DNA of 64,000 nt from Helianthus annuus (Eukaryota > Streptophyta > Magnoliopsida > Asterales > Asteraceae): positions 114,139,235 to 114,203,234 of the forward strand of contig NC_035435.2 in assembly GCF_002127325.2 (NCBI RefSeq), read 5' to 3'. Positions 1 to 12,391 of the stretch are shown one piece after another. Under the pieces are notes generated by a model that saw nothing but the letters and a program-made list of their open reading frames with translations, made no database searches and had not been told where the DNA came from. Position numbers and translations under genes: made by a program. The first letter of the stretch is position 1; every line of letters begins with the position of its first letter.

Positions 1-3000
1 CATCTGATGAAGTTGGTGTACATCTAGCATCATCTACCCGGGAACATTTAGAATTGCCAGTGTCGACCTCATGTTCCACGTTATCAACCACCTAAAGTTG
101 TTACACAAATTTGAATGTAAGCAATATAAAGTATATGCACAAAGGTTTTTAGATATAAAAAAGATTACCGATGACGTATTTTCTTCTTGTTGAGTTGTCG
201 TCTGGTCCGCATCTGACAAATTTGGCGTATTTTTGGGATCATTTGTTGGGGCAAACTGAGAATTAGCATAATCAACCTCATGTTCCGTATCTACAATCGC
301 CTAAAGGTATTACACACACATTAAGAATAAACAAAAAAAGTATATATAGGAAGTTGATTTACACGTGAAATGAATTACCGATGACAACGACGTTTTAGAT
401 TCTGTCGGCAAAATACGTGGTCCCCATAATGACTCGTGTATCATGTCCCATTCATCATCATTGATCCGACATAAAAACTCGCTAGCTTCGTCATGGAGAA
501 CTTCAGCAGAAGGACATGTTGAAGGAAGTAAAGTGGTAGCAAGATTATTAATATCATCACCCAAGTATTTTGATACGGTGAAGCGTGGACTGTAAGTAGG
601 TGCCAAATTGTAATCATCAACTCTTATCCTAAAAATCACATGCCGAGCACATAAAGCGTCCATCAGAAATTCATATATCCAATACGGATCATTAGCACCC
701 TATAAAAACACCAAGACAAAGTATTATAAATTAGAAAAAAAAAGATAACATAAGCATGAAAAAAAATCATGAATGAGTATATAGACATGGCCATTTTTAA
801 GTATAAAGATCCGAAGACATATATGTCATAATTAGTACATGATAATATATAAAATATACCTCTGATAAGGTCTTTATAATCAATTGTTCAGCCGTAAGTC
901 CGAGAAGAAGATTTGCAGCATCGTCAAAGAGAACACATGTAATCTCTTTTTCTTGGTTCCATAATTGAACAGCCAGTTTATACCTAAATAAAGAAAACCG
1001 ATAACAATATATAAGAATAAAAAAGTCAGATCCACGAATAATAGTCAAAACCCTTTGTGTGTAAGACCACAGTATTAATGTATCAACCGGAACCGGTACC
1101 AAATGTCCGAATCAACTGAACGGGTACTTTATCGGTACCAAATCAATACAAACTGACGACACTTTTCCGGTGCCGCTTACGTTATTGGTCGAAACCGGTT
1201 TTACCAATTTATGTCGACAAATATATGTACCGATCAGGAACTGAAACGTACCGTACCGAGTACATTAGGTATCGGTACCGCTACCCAGTTGTGGGGCTTT
1301 TAGGTACTGTTTGTTACCGAGGTGATCCCTAGTTTTAAAATCCTACAGAAACTTACGAATGACGGGGATTGACGACATATCTATTGCATTTCAAACAAAG
1401 GTAGCGTGCATCTGAAAAAGTCGTCTTCTTACGACATATGGTACACCGAACGTACTTCCAATCCTCCTCTAAATCAACACCAATTATTGTGCCCTCAACA
1501 TTGTACATTTTTCCCTTTAAAAAGATATGAAGAAATTTAGGCATGACCATGGTAAAAGCTGCTGGTTGTAGACTAAAAAGCACTAACAATACCTTAGCAA
1601 GACCATCTTTAATATAATTATAGATGTCAAATACACTAACAACAGACATGTCCTCGTTGCTTTGATCATCCAATGTGAATATAACAGGCGGCACTACACT
1701 GTTAACATAAATAAATAAATAAAGTTAGTATTTACAAGTAGACTAATCGTATGTCACAATGAACGGAAAATTAGGAAAGAATTGCTGTACATGTTTTTGA
1801 AGGCCTCAATGACAATAGGGAAATCCAGATTGAGATAAAGTTCAGTGGCAACCATTGACACTAAACACGGACCCCCTGGTATAATTTGACACTATTATAT
1901 ATAGGTTGAAATATTAACTGATGAAAATACATAGTATTTTAGAAAAAACATACCGTCGAACATTCGGACCTTGCAACCGGTCAAAATAACCAAAATTTTA
2001 TTATTTCCATAACTGCGGATAGCCTCGTCAGTAAACTTGAGAGCAGCTTTGCCCCATAACGTAACATTAAGTTTGTTGCCACTATATTGTTTAAAGCAAC
2101 AATGAAAAAAAAACATAGTTACATTATATAACTAACATATACAAAGAAAAAGTACAATAAAATTTACCGCTCATCAGATAAAACTATGTGACGAATCTCC
2201 CGATTACATGACTGAACGTTTGAAGATTCAGTGTTAACAGGACCCCATGCGCGTAGTGCACCAAAAACATCTACATTTAAAAGAAAGTTACACATAATGA
2301 TGTAGATAAAAACAAATGATAGCGTCGTCGGTAAAACCTGTCAGATAGTGATCATCATTTATGCGTTTGGTGAGATCCTCAAATGGAGCCAAATCAAAAA
2401 CATAGCGTTTAAACAACCACGGTTCAATAGACGAAGCAGCGACTCTCGTCCAACGTGAAAATTCAAGATACTTACAACGTCACAAAGGACGGTACAACAT
2501 ATCATAGGGATGAACAAAAAAGTTATCAATCATATACACACAGCCCTCTTCCAAACGGTTCTTGAAAATGTAAATCAAATTAGCAGGTATCCTTGCATGA
2601 ATTGTAAAACCCTAAAAAGAAACAATGTTAAGTCTTAGAAAAAAAATGTTATACCGCTATGTATGCAAATAAATATTAGAAAGGGCAATCTTTACCCAAA
2701 GGCTTCCAAGTGGGTCAATTTGGGTTACGTTTAATATTATATTGGTTCATTTGGGTAAAGATATAATATCATTCGGCCCGAAACTCATACTGACCCGAAA
2801 CGTTCCCATCCAAAAAACGTTCGGTCCCAAACCCGTTCCATCCCGAACCAAAAACAACCCTTTAGGTAGTTGACCCGGTTATAACAAAACCCGTTTCAAA
2901 CTGAAGTTTTAACCCATGAGTCGACCCAAATCCGGCCCGACCCGTTTGCCTGGTCTAAAAAATATGATCTTACACGTTCATCTGAAAAAATGATGTCGTT

Positions 3001-3117
3001 AGAAAGAACACGGTTTGTTTTGGGGTTGTATGTTGTCCATATGCGCGAGACCATAACAACTATTCTCCGGTTGTCAGTACGATTGCACCGTAAGTCTGTA
3101 ATGAAATTATAAGCCAT
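1..3117 (-). pseudogene. Helitron RPA70-like single-strand DNA-binding protein, partial, one in-frame stop
   Basis: I assembled ten exons by GT-AG boundaries that keep frame: 3117-2974, 2611-2338, 2270-2168, 2081-1954, 1875-1791, 1698-1357, 983-860, 699-379, 300-169 and 91 to beyond base 1. The product resembles the large subunit of replication protein A. DBD-A-like residues (ITDLR, VSRIW.TYNPK) are in exon 1, a DBD-B-like stretch (NKLNVTLWGKAA, ILVILTGCKVR) in exons 3-4, and a DBD-C-like zinc ribbon in exon 6 (CTIC and CLKC pairs). RPA-like genes accompany Rep-helicase in plant Helitrons and presumably bind the displaced strand. Exon 2 contains an in-frame TGA at 2482-2480 in an otherwise conserved stretch, so this copy looks disabled. 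The last two exons (300-169 and 91-1) resemble each other (VDTEHEVD and VDNVEHEVD), an apparent exon duplication. The start at 3117 is the first ATG after a good acceptor and is tentative. Confidence 0.75.
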
Positions 3118-3327
3118 GCTATGGTGATGGGAAACCTGAAAAGTTGGTGAAACATGAGTAAACACAAATATGGTAAACATGAAGACAATATTTTCAAATA
3201 CACACGTTAAACGAATACATTAGTGACAAGAACAATAATATTGAGTACACAGTAAAATACCACCTTTTATACCATGAAAAGAAGATAGTCCATATTTATT
3301 CAAAACTATACAATTACCAACCAACGA

Positions 3328-6300
3328 CTACATTACACCACGTGTTGCTACAGATGGTAAATTGTAGAACACTTCTTTGTAAACAACATTTCTTGTGAGG
3401 TTGTTATTGCACTTCCCAGTATTGTCAATGTAAAACCTTAGGCCATCACGAGACGTGACACGGGATGCAACGACGTATAGCTGACCATGTGTAAAGACAG
3501 GATTTACCAGATACGCGCAAACATGTTTAAAAGTTTGCCCTTGACTTTTATTGATAGTCATAGCAAAGCAAACCTTTATTGGAAACTGCCTTCTTTTAAA
3601 AGAAAAAGGCCAACATGTATTCGTTGGAGTCATATCGATCCTACCAATAAATGCCTTTTCGCCAACATGTGTACCGGTAATAATTACTGCCTCAATAACA
3701 CGCCGACTAATTTGTGTAACCACCAACCGTGTACCATTACACAAGCCCTTTTGCAAATTTAAGTTGCGCATCAAAATAACCGGTGCACCGATCTTTAACT
3801 GTAACCTATGGTTTGAAATCCCAGAAAAATTCAACGTGTTAAGAAACTCAGGTGGATACAAAACACACATCTCGTCATAGTTGTTTGTGCTTTGACATAT
3901 TTCATCAGCACTTAACAATTCTTGAAGTTCACCTGGCATTTTTTCAAGGACGTGAAGGTTGATCTTATCGACCTCATCATTCGTTGGGCACAAAATGCAG
4001 CGTTCTTTTAAATAGTGAATGTCATTGACTCTCTCTAAAATATCAGGAAAGGTATTGGAAACCACTGCACCAATCGGATTTTCAGAAACCGGGATTAAAA
4101 GATCATTAGGCATTTTGATCCACGTAGGTTCATCTTCCCCCACCAATGAAATTGTAGGCAAGCGACCGGCCCCCATGGCCAAGATCCAATTGCTGAACCT
4201 TTTCATTTTTTCAAGCGAATCTCCACTGATATTTGGATTGTGTAAGCGCATATTAGTCGTCAAATGAAATACCTTACATGCATTCCATATTGTGTCTGAC
4301 TTGTTAACAACAGACGCGACAATCTGACTACGTGGGGCATGCGGAACAACCGGTAAAATTTGACGAAAATCACCTCCAAGAACCACAACTTTTCCCCCAA
4401 ATACTCGATGCCGAGCGTCAACCATGTTATCACGACAAACATCTCTAAAGGTTCGGTCAACAGCCTCAAATGCATACCTGTGTTGTAAAGGTGCTTCGTC
4501 CCAAATTATTAGATCAGCAGCATTGATTAACTGAGCAAGGTTGCTGCCGTAGTCGATCGAACAACATGAATCATTTTCAATATCTATAGGAATGCGAAAC
4601 CGTGAATGTGCGGTACGACCCCCAGGTAACAACATAGATGCAATTCCGGACGATGCAACGGATAATACAATTTTCCTACGTGAACGAAGGCAAGCAATAA
4701 GTGTTCTCCACAAGTACGTTTTACCTGTCCCTCCGCTGCCATATACAAAAAAACGCCACCATTGTTGTTATTCACTGAATCAAGTATAGCATCAAACACT
4801 TGCCTTTGAATAGCATTTAACCCGCTATGTAGGTCATTGAATTTCACAACTTCTTCTTGCACATTATATGTTTTTTCAGCAATAATCAACCCATTGGAAC
4901 CATCATCCGTTAAATGAGGATCAAGCTGAGGTAGAGTTGGAAAGTCGGCCAATGATTTGTTGTGATTGTTTAAAATCGAATTTATCTCAACCAACGTATA
5001 GTTAAGTATCTCCTCATCCGTGAACACCACAAGTTGGTTACCTAGAAGTGCTCTCTGTTTGAAAGCAACATCTTCGGATAAGTATTCAAGACAGTCATAA
5101 AATAACTTCGACTGATCACTAACTATGCAGAATAAAAGAATCGTCACAAACAACTCACGCAATTGATTCCCTAACTTCCACTGGTAGGCTTCACGTATAG
5201 CCTCAACCCATTCAACATCGTCTCCAAGCAAACTTAGTGCTTTACAAGCTAACATATAATTTGGATACTCGACACCGTCAACCGTACGAATTTCTTTGAA
5301 GCTACGTGGACCGCGAACAACATTTAATAACAAACGAAGATAATACTTCTCACCCATAGAAGGATTCACATGATAAATGCGACCAATAGTATTACCACCA
5401 TACCTTGGCATCCATTGCCTATCCTTTTCATGCCACGTGTAATGAGTTGGGTACTCAACGTAGGTTAAATTCCGACCCTCTGGGTGATTCCGATTTGCCT
5501 CCATCCATGCAGTGAACTTAGAAAAGGCAGATGTTGATCGTTGTGCTACATCAGCAACATCAGCATCATCTCGGAAATAGACTCTATTACAACCTTCTTC
5601 ATGGAATGGTAGTCTTTCAACCGCAACTGAACGGTAATTCATGTCAAATGAAAACAGCTTCCAACACGCTTCTATCGCTGAAATGTACCGACAATTTATA
5701 TATTCTTCAATTTCATTTTCATTACGTAACAACGATGCAAAAGACGTTCTACTGTTAGGACCTTCCAAGACAGCAGTTGCACGATCTGGACCTTTGTTAA
5801 GATACGTGAATAAGTACTTAACCAACATACCCTGGTTACACCACTCCACATTTATATGGCAACCATATTTGACAAGTAAGTCACGGTTATAAGGAACCAC
5901 ATATCGATTATCAAGCCTAATATCTTGACTACCAACCCGGACTGTTCTTGAATTGTTCGGCCTTTTATAACAGGGCCACCCATCATTTCTTATAAATGTT
6001 TCATCACAATAGTTCTTTGGATACCCTTTCGTACATTTCTGATTATGCATACAAGGACTGGATGGATTTAGTTCACCACATGGTCCATGCATCATTTGCT
6101 TGCTAATAACTGCAAAAGCAGCAGGATCTTGCAATTCAGAAGGAAGTTCAGCGGATATATATCTATCAATATCTTCCGTTGTACCAATCTTATCCACAGG
6201 TTCTAGAAAAAGCAAAGCATGACAATGCGGAAGTCCACGTTTTTGGAATTCAATTGTGTAAATAACTACAAATTAAGCAAAACATATTTTTTAGTTATGA

Positions 6301-8074
6301 ATAATGAAATATATGTTCAATTAAAGAAGGTAAACTTAAAAAAATAAGTAACGTACCAGCCTTCGTCTTGCCAAAATGATTTTTTTTCCTTAAATCTTTA
6401 ATAAGCTCATCAAGCCGAATTTTAAAAACGCGTGCAAGAATGTCTGGTCTATCTGATGCTGTCCGCCCAGGTGTGGTAGCACTAATGTGACGGTCAACTT
6501 CAGGCCATCTCGGGTTGCAAGTCATGGTAATAAAAAGATATGGTGTCCCAGCCCAACGGCAAATCGCCATTGCATCTTGATATTGTTGTAGCATATACCT
6601 TGGCCCCCCAGTAAATGACGCTGGTAGAATAACCCTGCGTCCAACAAACTCACACGTTGTTTCTCCATTACATACATGATCATACAATCCGTTATATAGA
6701 TCTGAACGAATCGTAGCTTGGTTTCGCCTATACCAATCTAATTCACTCTCTAGAACAGCACTATAAGCATCAACGACATACGTCTGAAACAAACGGCCAG
6801 ATAAGTGCAACGTTCTTGCTTCAGTATCCCTAACATGTAAACGATACCGATAGTATTCCCTTAAAGATATGCTTTTCCTCCTTGCCGACGTATTACGTGA
6901 TAAGGGAATGTTTGGATGGTACCCATCCTCTCCATAAGGAAAGAGCAACGGATATTGCAAAGACATGTAACTTGGGTGCAGCTCCGAAATGCGTTTTGTA
7001 GTATAAGTATCTCGCTCTTGAATAAGGATGTCACGCGAGTCAGTTGGATTACCATCACTTGGAATTAATGCAGCCACTTCGGAAGCTGTGGGTAAATTAT
7101 ATTGACGAGCCTGTGTATTTCGCGTGCCAAGCAAGCGAAGTCTAACTGGTTGCCTAGACGAATCATCAAACCTTTCCCTAGCCATCCTAAACGCTTGTAC
7201 TAATACATTATTTTCATCAAGCATGGCCAGCAAGTCAACCACCAACGAACGAAAAATGGATTCATCAGAAGATGATGGAACACAGTTTCTTAAAGCATAA
7301 AAGCGATTATCAATTTCATGGGCCGTATCATAAATATATAATTGCGCAAATCTAGGCCGACCATCATCATGAGTTGGAATCAGAGAGCCAATTCTATGAT
7401 GGTTGTGTCCATTGAAACGAAAGGCATACGGACCACGACTATCATTTAATTCCGAACATACTCTCCCACCGGTTGACGTCATCGAAAAAAGTGAATTAAA
7501 AACTTTGATATGGTCTCTATAAACTGATGACCGTGGCTCAGAATTGTGATTCAGTAAACTTAGCAATGGCTGCGGAGGATTCATAAGTAAAGGTAAAATG
7601 ACATTCCCCTCACCGCAACATAAGCTGAATCTAGGAACAGACGGTGCAAAATGTTTCAAAGTTCGTTCTGCATACCACACCATTGCATCACAATGCGAAC
7701 ATACATGATCTGCATCACCACAATCCCAGTATGATTGAACACGACCTTCAATAAGAATGATCAAAGTATAAGTGATGATAAAATTACGAAATCAACAAAA
7801 AAATATGAAAAAAAAGTTAGATAATGGTAAAAACTTTACCTTGAGTGTTTTCATCTTGATACTGGCCATATGCACCATTTCGCGTTTGGTTTTGAGGAGT
7901 ACATACAGGGACGTTTGAATTCAAACTGATACAACTTGAGGGAGATGGTACTGCAGAAGTTGCTGGAGTTAAAGGGCTTATTGCACTTCTACCACCAGCA
8001 CGACGACGAATTTGTGAAGGTGTGTTGTCATTATTCAAAGAAAGTGGCCGATCTCGTAAGCGAGGACGACCCAT
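3328..8074 (-). pseudogene. Helitron Rep / Pif1-family helicase, complete apart from a 1-nt frameshift
   Basis: There are three exons: 8074-7840, 7745-6357 and 6265-3328. Two short introns (7839-7746 and 6356-6266) join in frame. In order the protein has a Cys-rich N-terminal segment (CGDADHVCSHCDA), a Helitron-like N domain, and an HUH endonuclease motif (GLPHCHALLFLE) formed right after the second splice. These are followed by the two-tyrosine motif KYLFTYLNKG, and then a Pif1 superfamily-1 helicase with Walker B-like IIWDEAP, GGDFRQILPV, TINKSQGQT and a terminal SRVTSRDGL. Rep nicks and joins strands and the helicase unwinds DNA during rolling-circle transposition. Total length is about 1,520 codons, normal for the family. 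The frame shifts by one base in a seven-T run (plus-strand A run, 4747-4753) just before the Walker A motif, whose GSGGTGKT is read in the other frame. This is a real lesion or a homopolymer base-call error. The ATG at 8074 is the first in the reading frame after a possible upstream acceptor. Confidence 0.88.
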
Positions 8075-8604
8075 TCGTCTCGTAGCTTGTAGTACTCCTT
8101 GTGAGCAGAAAATATATGTATTGTGAGACAGCATGTATCGGACTAACACTGATAAACGAACATTTGTTACATTTGTGTAACAAAACCTATCATTTACCTT
8201 CATTAGTCATATTGATATATGGCACAAACATATATTTCATTTTATCTTATATACCTTGTGTCACCACGTATCACACAGCTTATCCAATTCATACCTTCTT
8301 TCCCCACATGTCCAGCATCATATCCACTTCATCTTATGTAACTTTCTTAAATTTTATCACGTACAATATAAAACAAAGACCTGACCATCATAATCCGAAT
8401 CCTAATCCTAATCCTAAGTACGAATATCATAGTGACATAAGTATCTTTAAACACGTGTGTATCCAACTAAAAGATATGATTGATGAATCGAGGCAACGAA
8501 TCAAATATATAACCTGTTTACTACTTTTATGAGTTCATATAATGATACTTTAAATCAAAATAGACGAACAGATAACACAAAAGATATTATCATACCTGTT
8601 GATT

Positions 8605-8661
8605 AACAGGAAAACTGTAGATTGAATTGTAGAACAGGAAAACTGTAGATTGAATTGTAGA
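8605..8661. repeat. Tandem duplication, 28-bp unit
   Basis: Two adjacent copies of a unit beginning AACAGGAAAACTG lie just upstream of the Helitron Rep gene. The copies appear identical over nearly their whole length. Confidence 0.8.
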
Positions 8662-8869
8662 ACTTGATGAACCGGCACTTAAGTAAATTCAACCTAATAT
8701 TACACAACAACTGATTAACAAAGGAGTTACCAATACTAAAACACAATTATGAAAACACTAAACAATATATACCTTTCCGAAGCAACACTTGGAATAGATC
8801 AATGTATCTTTTTTTCTGAAAATAAAAATTATATGCAGATAAGTTTTTGATTACCAAAAAAATAGGATA

Positions 8870-8970
8870 TAATGGGGAGTGGAACCATAAACATAGAAGT
8901 TAATTAAATGTCTGAATAACCAACTTGTTTAAAAAAAAACCCTGTTATGTAACTTCTTTACATGGGGAGT
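8870..8970. repeat. Short dispersed repeat, copy 1 (copy 2 at 14335-14440)
   Basis: Both copies contain GGGGAGTGGAA, AGAAGTTA, an A run and TGTAACTTCTT in the same order, but differ by small indels. The AGAAGTTA and TAACTTCT ends are inverted, so each copy could fold into a hairpin. This may be a small foldback element or a relic of an old segmental duplication. Confidence 0.5.
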
Positions 8971-10663
8971 GGGTTTCACTGATGAGGACCTTAAAAACAC
9001 AACTACAAGTCAAGTGTCTTCACAAGTGGTTTCGAATAAGGTGATTAACTACAAAAAATCAAAAGCTGAAAAGGCTAAATTGTAATTAATTTGTATACTT
9101 AGCATACATACCTTAAAAATAATCATCGGTGGTCAGTGCAGATGTCCTGGTCTTCCCTCTTTGCTTTCAACATGGCAGTTTGCCTAGGCCATCCCTGTTA
9201 TCAACGACCCTAAAATCGAAATATTTGTATAGTTACAGTTTTTTTATTGGATTGTTTAATCACAAAATTACCCTTGTTTTACCCTGATATCAACATCTTG
9301 TTCACACCGTACACCCAGCTTCTCATTCTTGCAGGTCTGATGTTGAACATATAAAATAAATCAGGCAAACACAATATAGTTCCACCATTAAAAATGTGCC
9401 CTTCAAATTCACTGCCCATCGCCGATCATCCTCGTACCCCACCCCCAACGCCACCCAGAGCATATCTATCCGACTAACTTACCATATCCGATTATCTAGG
9501 TATAGAATCCACCATCATTGCTTGAATCATTTGATTTTGGTAACGAATTGAAAAGCAACTTCAAGGCAGCCGCCGACTGAAGTTGGACCCCATACCATCA
9601 CCACCCACTTTGTTGAAAACACTGATCTATAACGATTCAAACGATTTTCAGAACAGATATGCAAAGATCCTCGCTTCATTTTTGAATTTCTCAACATTTG
9701 ATTTGATTTCAGACAAATGTAGAGTTGTTTTGTAAAGACAGGTAGGTAAAATTGAATGTGAACGATGACTCAGTGAGTGGTTTTGGAACATGATGATGTG
9801 AACATACAAAATAATTTTTCTATTTATTTTTGTAACAATATATATAAGAGGTTAATTTATTAAAAATCATATATCAGTAGAATTTTTTTATTGTTTGGTA
9901 ATGCCTTTTCTTTTATCAATCACACTCTTTGGGTTAAAATTATCGGTAATTAACAAAATAATTTAAATTTAATACCATTTTTTAAACAGTAACAGATGTG
10001 TTAACATTCTTTTGAATGAATGTCAACTATAAATGAGAACCACTAAGACACCCCTTTAGTGGGGCGTTTTTGTTAAAAAAAAATCAAAAAAAAAAAACAC
10101 TGAAAACTGATATTTGTTTTCTATTTCTTGACCAATATTAAACACCTCTTTTTATTCGTATATATAGTGGCAATATCAACTAATATCAACGGGAACCCGT
10201 TTCAAAGAGCAAATAAACCCACTGGTTTACCATAAAATGTGAAACTTGGAAGGATCAAAATGAAATTGAATCCGTAATGTTCATTCCTCAAAGCTTGATT
10301 GATGAATAAACTTTCGCCTAATCAACGCAAATCAACCATTGACCCAAATTTTCACATATGAAAGTCCATTACAATTACAAATAATATTTATTTAACATTG
10401 CCCTAATAATAACAAAACAAAACATGAAAGGCCTCTCAGGGGTAATTTTGTAATTTAAACATTGAACGATTATTGCTTCACCTCTGGTCTTCCCTCTTCA
10501 CCATTACAACCTACCTGTTTTGTGTCATGCTTGTCATTGACTACATCTTCAGAGACATAGAGGGTGAGGCCGGAGAGAGATGATAGTATGTTTGGTGGGT
10601 TAATTTAACGCCGATGAAGATTAGGGAAATTGATTCTTTGGGCGAGCAGATCTGGTAGCAGAG

Positions 10664-11342
10664 ATGCAGCTGGAGGGAAGGGACACCAACAATCGATCGT
10701 CAGATGTGGAGTCGTCATTGACGAAAAAGACGGAACCTTCTTTCAATCCTCCCAGTGATCAGGTACATATTTCTTTTCTTTGTTAGGGTTTACACAACTT
10801 AGAGGGAGTTTGGGTTAGCTTATTATGTGTTTAAACACAAATGCGTATCCAAAAATTAATATCATCTACGACATTTGGAATGGAGTCTTCTTGCTGCATT
10901 TGTTGAAAAGTTTTGAAGTTCTCGATGGGTTTGATTTCAGTTTTGGGAGTTTTGAAATTTAGGGTATTGGGTTTTTGATGATGTAGTCTAAACACTAAGT
11001 GTATCAAAATATTTATCTCATCAAAGGGGTTTTGAATGGTGACTTGTTGTTGTATTTGTTGAAAAGTTTTAATCTTGATGATGGGTTTGGTTAGGTGTTT
11101 GGGTTTTCATTTGTGTACTCTAAACACGGATGTGTATTAAAAAAGAAATCTTATCAAGGTGCTTTTAAATGCTGTCTTCTTGCTGTATATGTTGAAAACT
11201 TTTGATTAACATGATGGGGTAGGCATTCATTTTGTGGTATTGAAAATCTGAGTTTTGGTGTTTGGATGGCGGGGGATCCAGGTTATCGAGGATACAAAAG
11301 AGACTGTTCATGAGCGTGGTTCTAAGTTTATCAACTTAGTGA
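10664..11342 (+). CDS. Possible small gene or gene fragment, two exons, unrecognised
   Basis: An ATG at about 10664 opens a short frame (MQLEGRDTNNRSSDVESS at its start) that ends at a GTACAT donor at 10763. A second exon starts after a CAG acceptor at 11281 and continues in frame (VIEDTKETVHERGSKFINL) to a donor-like site near 11343. A third in-frame stretch (EELGWRDICLQNL) is readable at about 11575-11640, but the phases do not join without a stop. I recognise no family. The product is hydrophilic and charged. It is the only plus-strand candidate in this region and could be a captured gene fragment. Confidence 0.25.
10820..11270. repeat. About three diverged tandem repeats of 135-155 bp
   Basis: Three units each contain a T-rich stretch with CTAAACAC or TTTAAACAC, then GTGTATC-like sequence, and a TTGTTGAAAAGTTTT or similar segment. 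They start near 10825, 10983 and 11115. They occupy what would be the intron of the possible gene at 10664-11342. Confidence 0.55.
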
Positions 11343-11882
11343 AAAGTGAGTAAGTAGTTCGTTGTGGACGGTTGTTTTCATACACTATTTCTGTACTCAC
11401 TGAACGGTTTAAATGTTTAGATAAACAAACCTCTGTTTTGATGTGTGAAATAAATTTTTGAACATAGTGTGTGTTCATTGAAATTTGAAGTTTGCAGTAG
11501 TTTTTATCAAATTATTAGCCATACGAGTGTCTAAAATCAAAGGTTACATTTCATACTTGTCTAATTACAGTTAAATGAAGAGCTTGGCTGGCGAGACATT
11601 TGTTTGCAGAATTTGGCAGAACATATCTACTGTCACAGGTAATAACTATGTGTTTTCTATTTTTTGATAGATAAAAAATTACTTTTATCTAAAAGACAAA
11701 AAAATTAAATTTAGAAGATCAATCATAATCATGCTGAACAAAGGAGAAACCTAAACAAAACATAAGAAAAACATTTTTCAACTGATAATTATAAGGAAAA
11801 ACATACTTCAATTGAGAAACCAAAACAACCACACAAAAACACTCTTCAACAAATAATGAAAAAACCATCGTTAAATTACCAT

Positions 11883-12391
11883 TTAAAAATAAACAGTCAT
11901 CTTTGGAATCTTCGGAATCTTTGACTTTTTCCTCACTGACCAGATTGAATCTGCCGTATCAGCGTACTCGTCCTCGACATCATTTTCTTTACCCCTGGTG
12001 TTGTTAACAACTTGACAACTTTCATTGGAACTACTAATGTCAATAACATCATTCCATTGCCAAGTTAATATAGCTCTTGCCCGTTTGTTGGATCGATCAC
12101 ACCTTCGAATCTAGTACAAATGAAAGGCTTGGTTTAGTCGAAAATAGACAAAGAATTTTAAGACAAAAAAGTGAAATTAAGTTTTACACAAAATCATACC
12201 AATTCGCTAATAGTTTCCTCAACGTTGTCACCATGCTGTCACATGGTAAATAAAATAAGATTTGAGAACAATATGTTAATACCCCATGAATGTTAGAGAA
12301 GGTGTAAGACTACCTTTGGCATTGGTTTGACTGTCTTAGTTACCTTCTTTGTTCTATTTCGTGTGGTTTTCTTCTGTTGAGGATGCTCCAT
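11883..12391 (-). CDS. Unrecognised small acidic protein, W-x-W-D family, copy C (113 aa, 3 exons)
   Basis: Exons 12391-12314, 12235-12200 and 12110-11883 are all phase 0 with GT-AG introns, and the reading ends at TAA 11885-11883. The product is 113 aa. It has a basic N-terminus (KKTTRNRTKK), then the segment KRARAILTWQWNDVIDISSS, then an acidic stretch (EDEYADTADS) and a basic tail (KKSKIPKIPKM). The W-x-W-[DN]-[DE]-V core and the DEYAD element recur in the genes at 16701-17429 and, for the core, 18681-19358. Three independently spliced frames sharing a motif argue that this is a genuine gene family. There is no signal peptide or membrane segment. I do not know its function; the acidic and basic patches suggest a nuclear or chromatin-associated protein, which is inference only. 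Confidence 0.6.

Larger units (their letters stand above)
1..8074 (-). mobile_element. Helitron (rolling-circle transposon), coding part; left end outside window
   Basis: Two genes in the same orientation, a Rep/Pif1 helicase (8074-3328) and an RPA70-like single-strand DNA-binding protein (3117 to past base 1), form the gene set known from autonomous plant Helitrons. In minus-strand orientation the 5' end should lie to the right of 8074 and the 3' hairpin plus CTRR end to the left of base 1. I could not locate the 5' TC end, so the right boundary given is only the Rep start codon. The element may extend well into the 8-20 kb region. Both genes carry one disabling lesion, so this copy is probably recently inactivated. 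Confidence 0.85.
8075..10660. other. AT-rich non-coding stretch upstream of the Helitron Rep gene
   Basis: No convincing protein gene is seen. On the minus strand there are possible spliced 5' UTR exons, with donor-like GTATGA near 8594 and GTATAT near 8770, but no reading frame supports them. A 28-bp unit beginning AACAGGAAAACTG is tandemly duplicated at 8605-8661. The segment 8870-8970 is similar to 14335-14440. A TATA-like run at about 9838-9848 could serve either strand. The 5' end of the Helitron is expected here or further right but was not identified. Confidence 0.4.

Noticed and set aside
3487..5892. Several plus-strand frames opposite the Helitron helicase
   Set aside because: Antisense shadows; all family motifs are on the minus strand.
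10060..10090. A hairpin-like CCCC...GGGG near the A run as a terminator or Helitron end
   Set aside because: Stem is only a few bases and no CTRR or other terminal signal follows.
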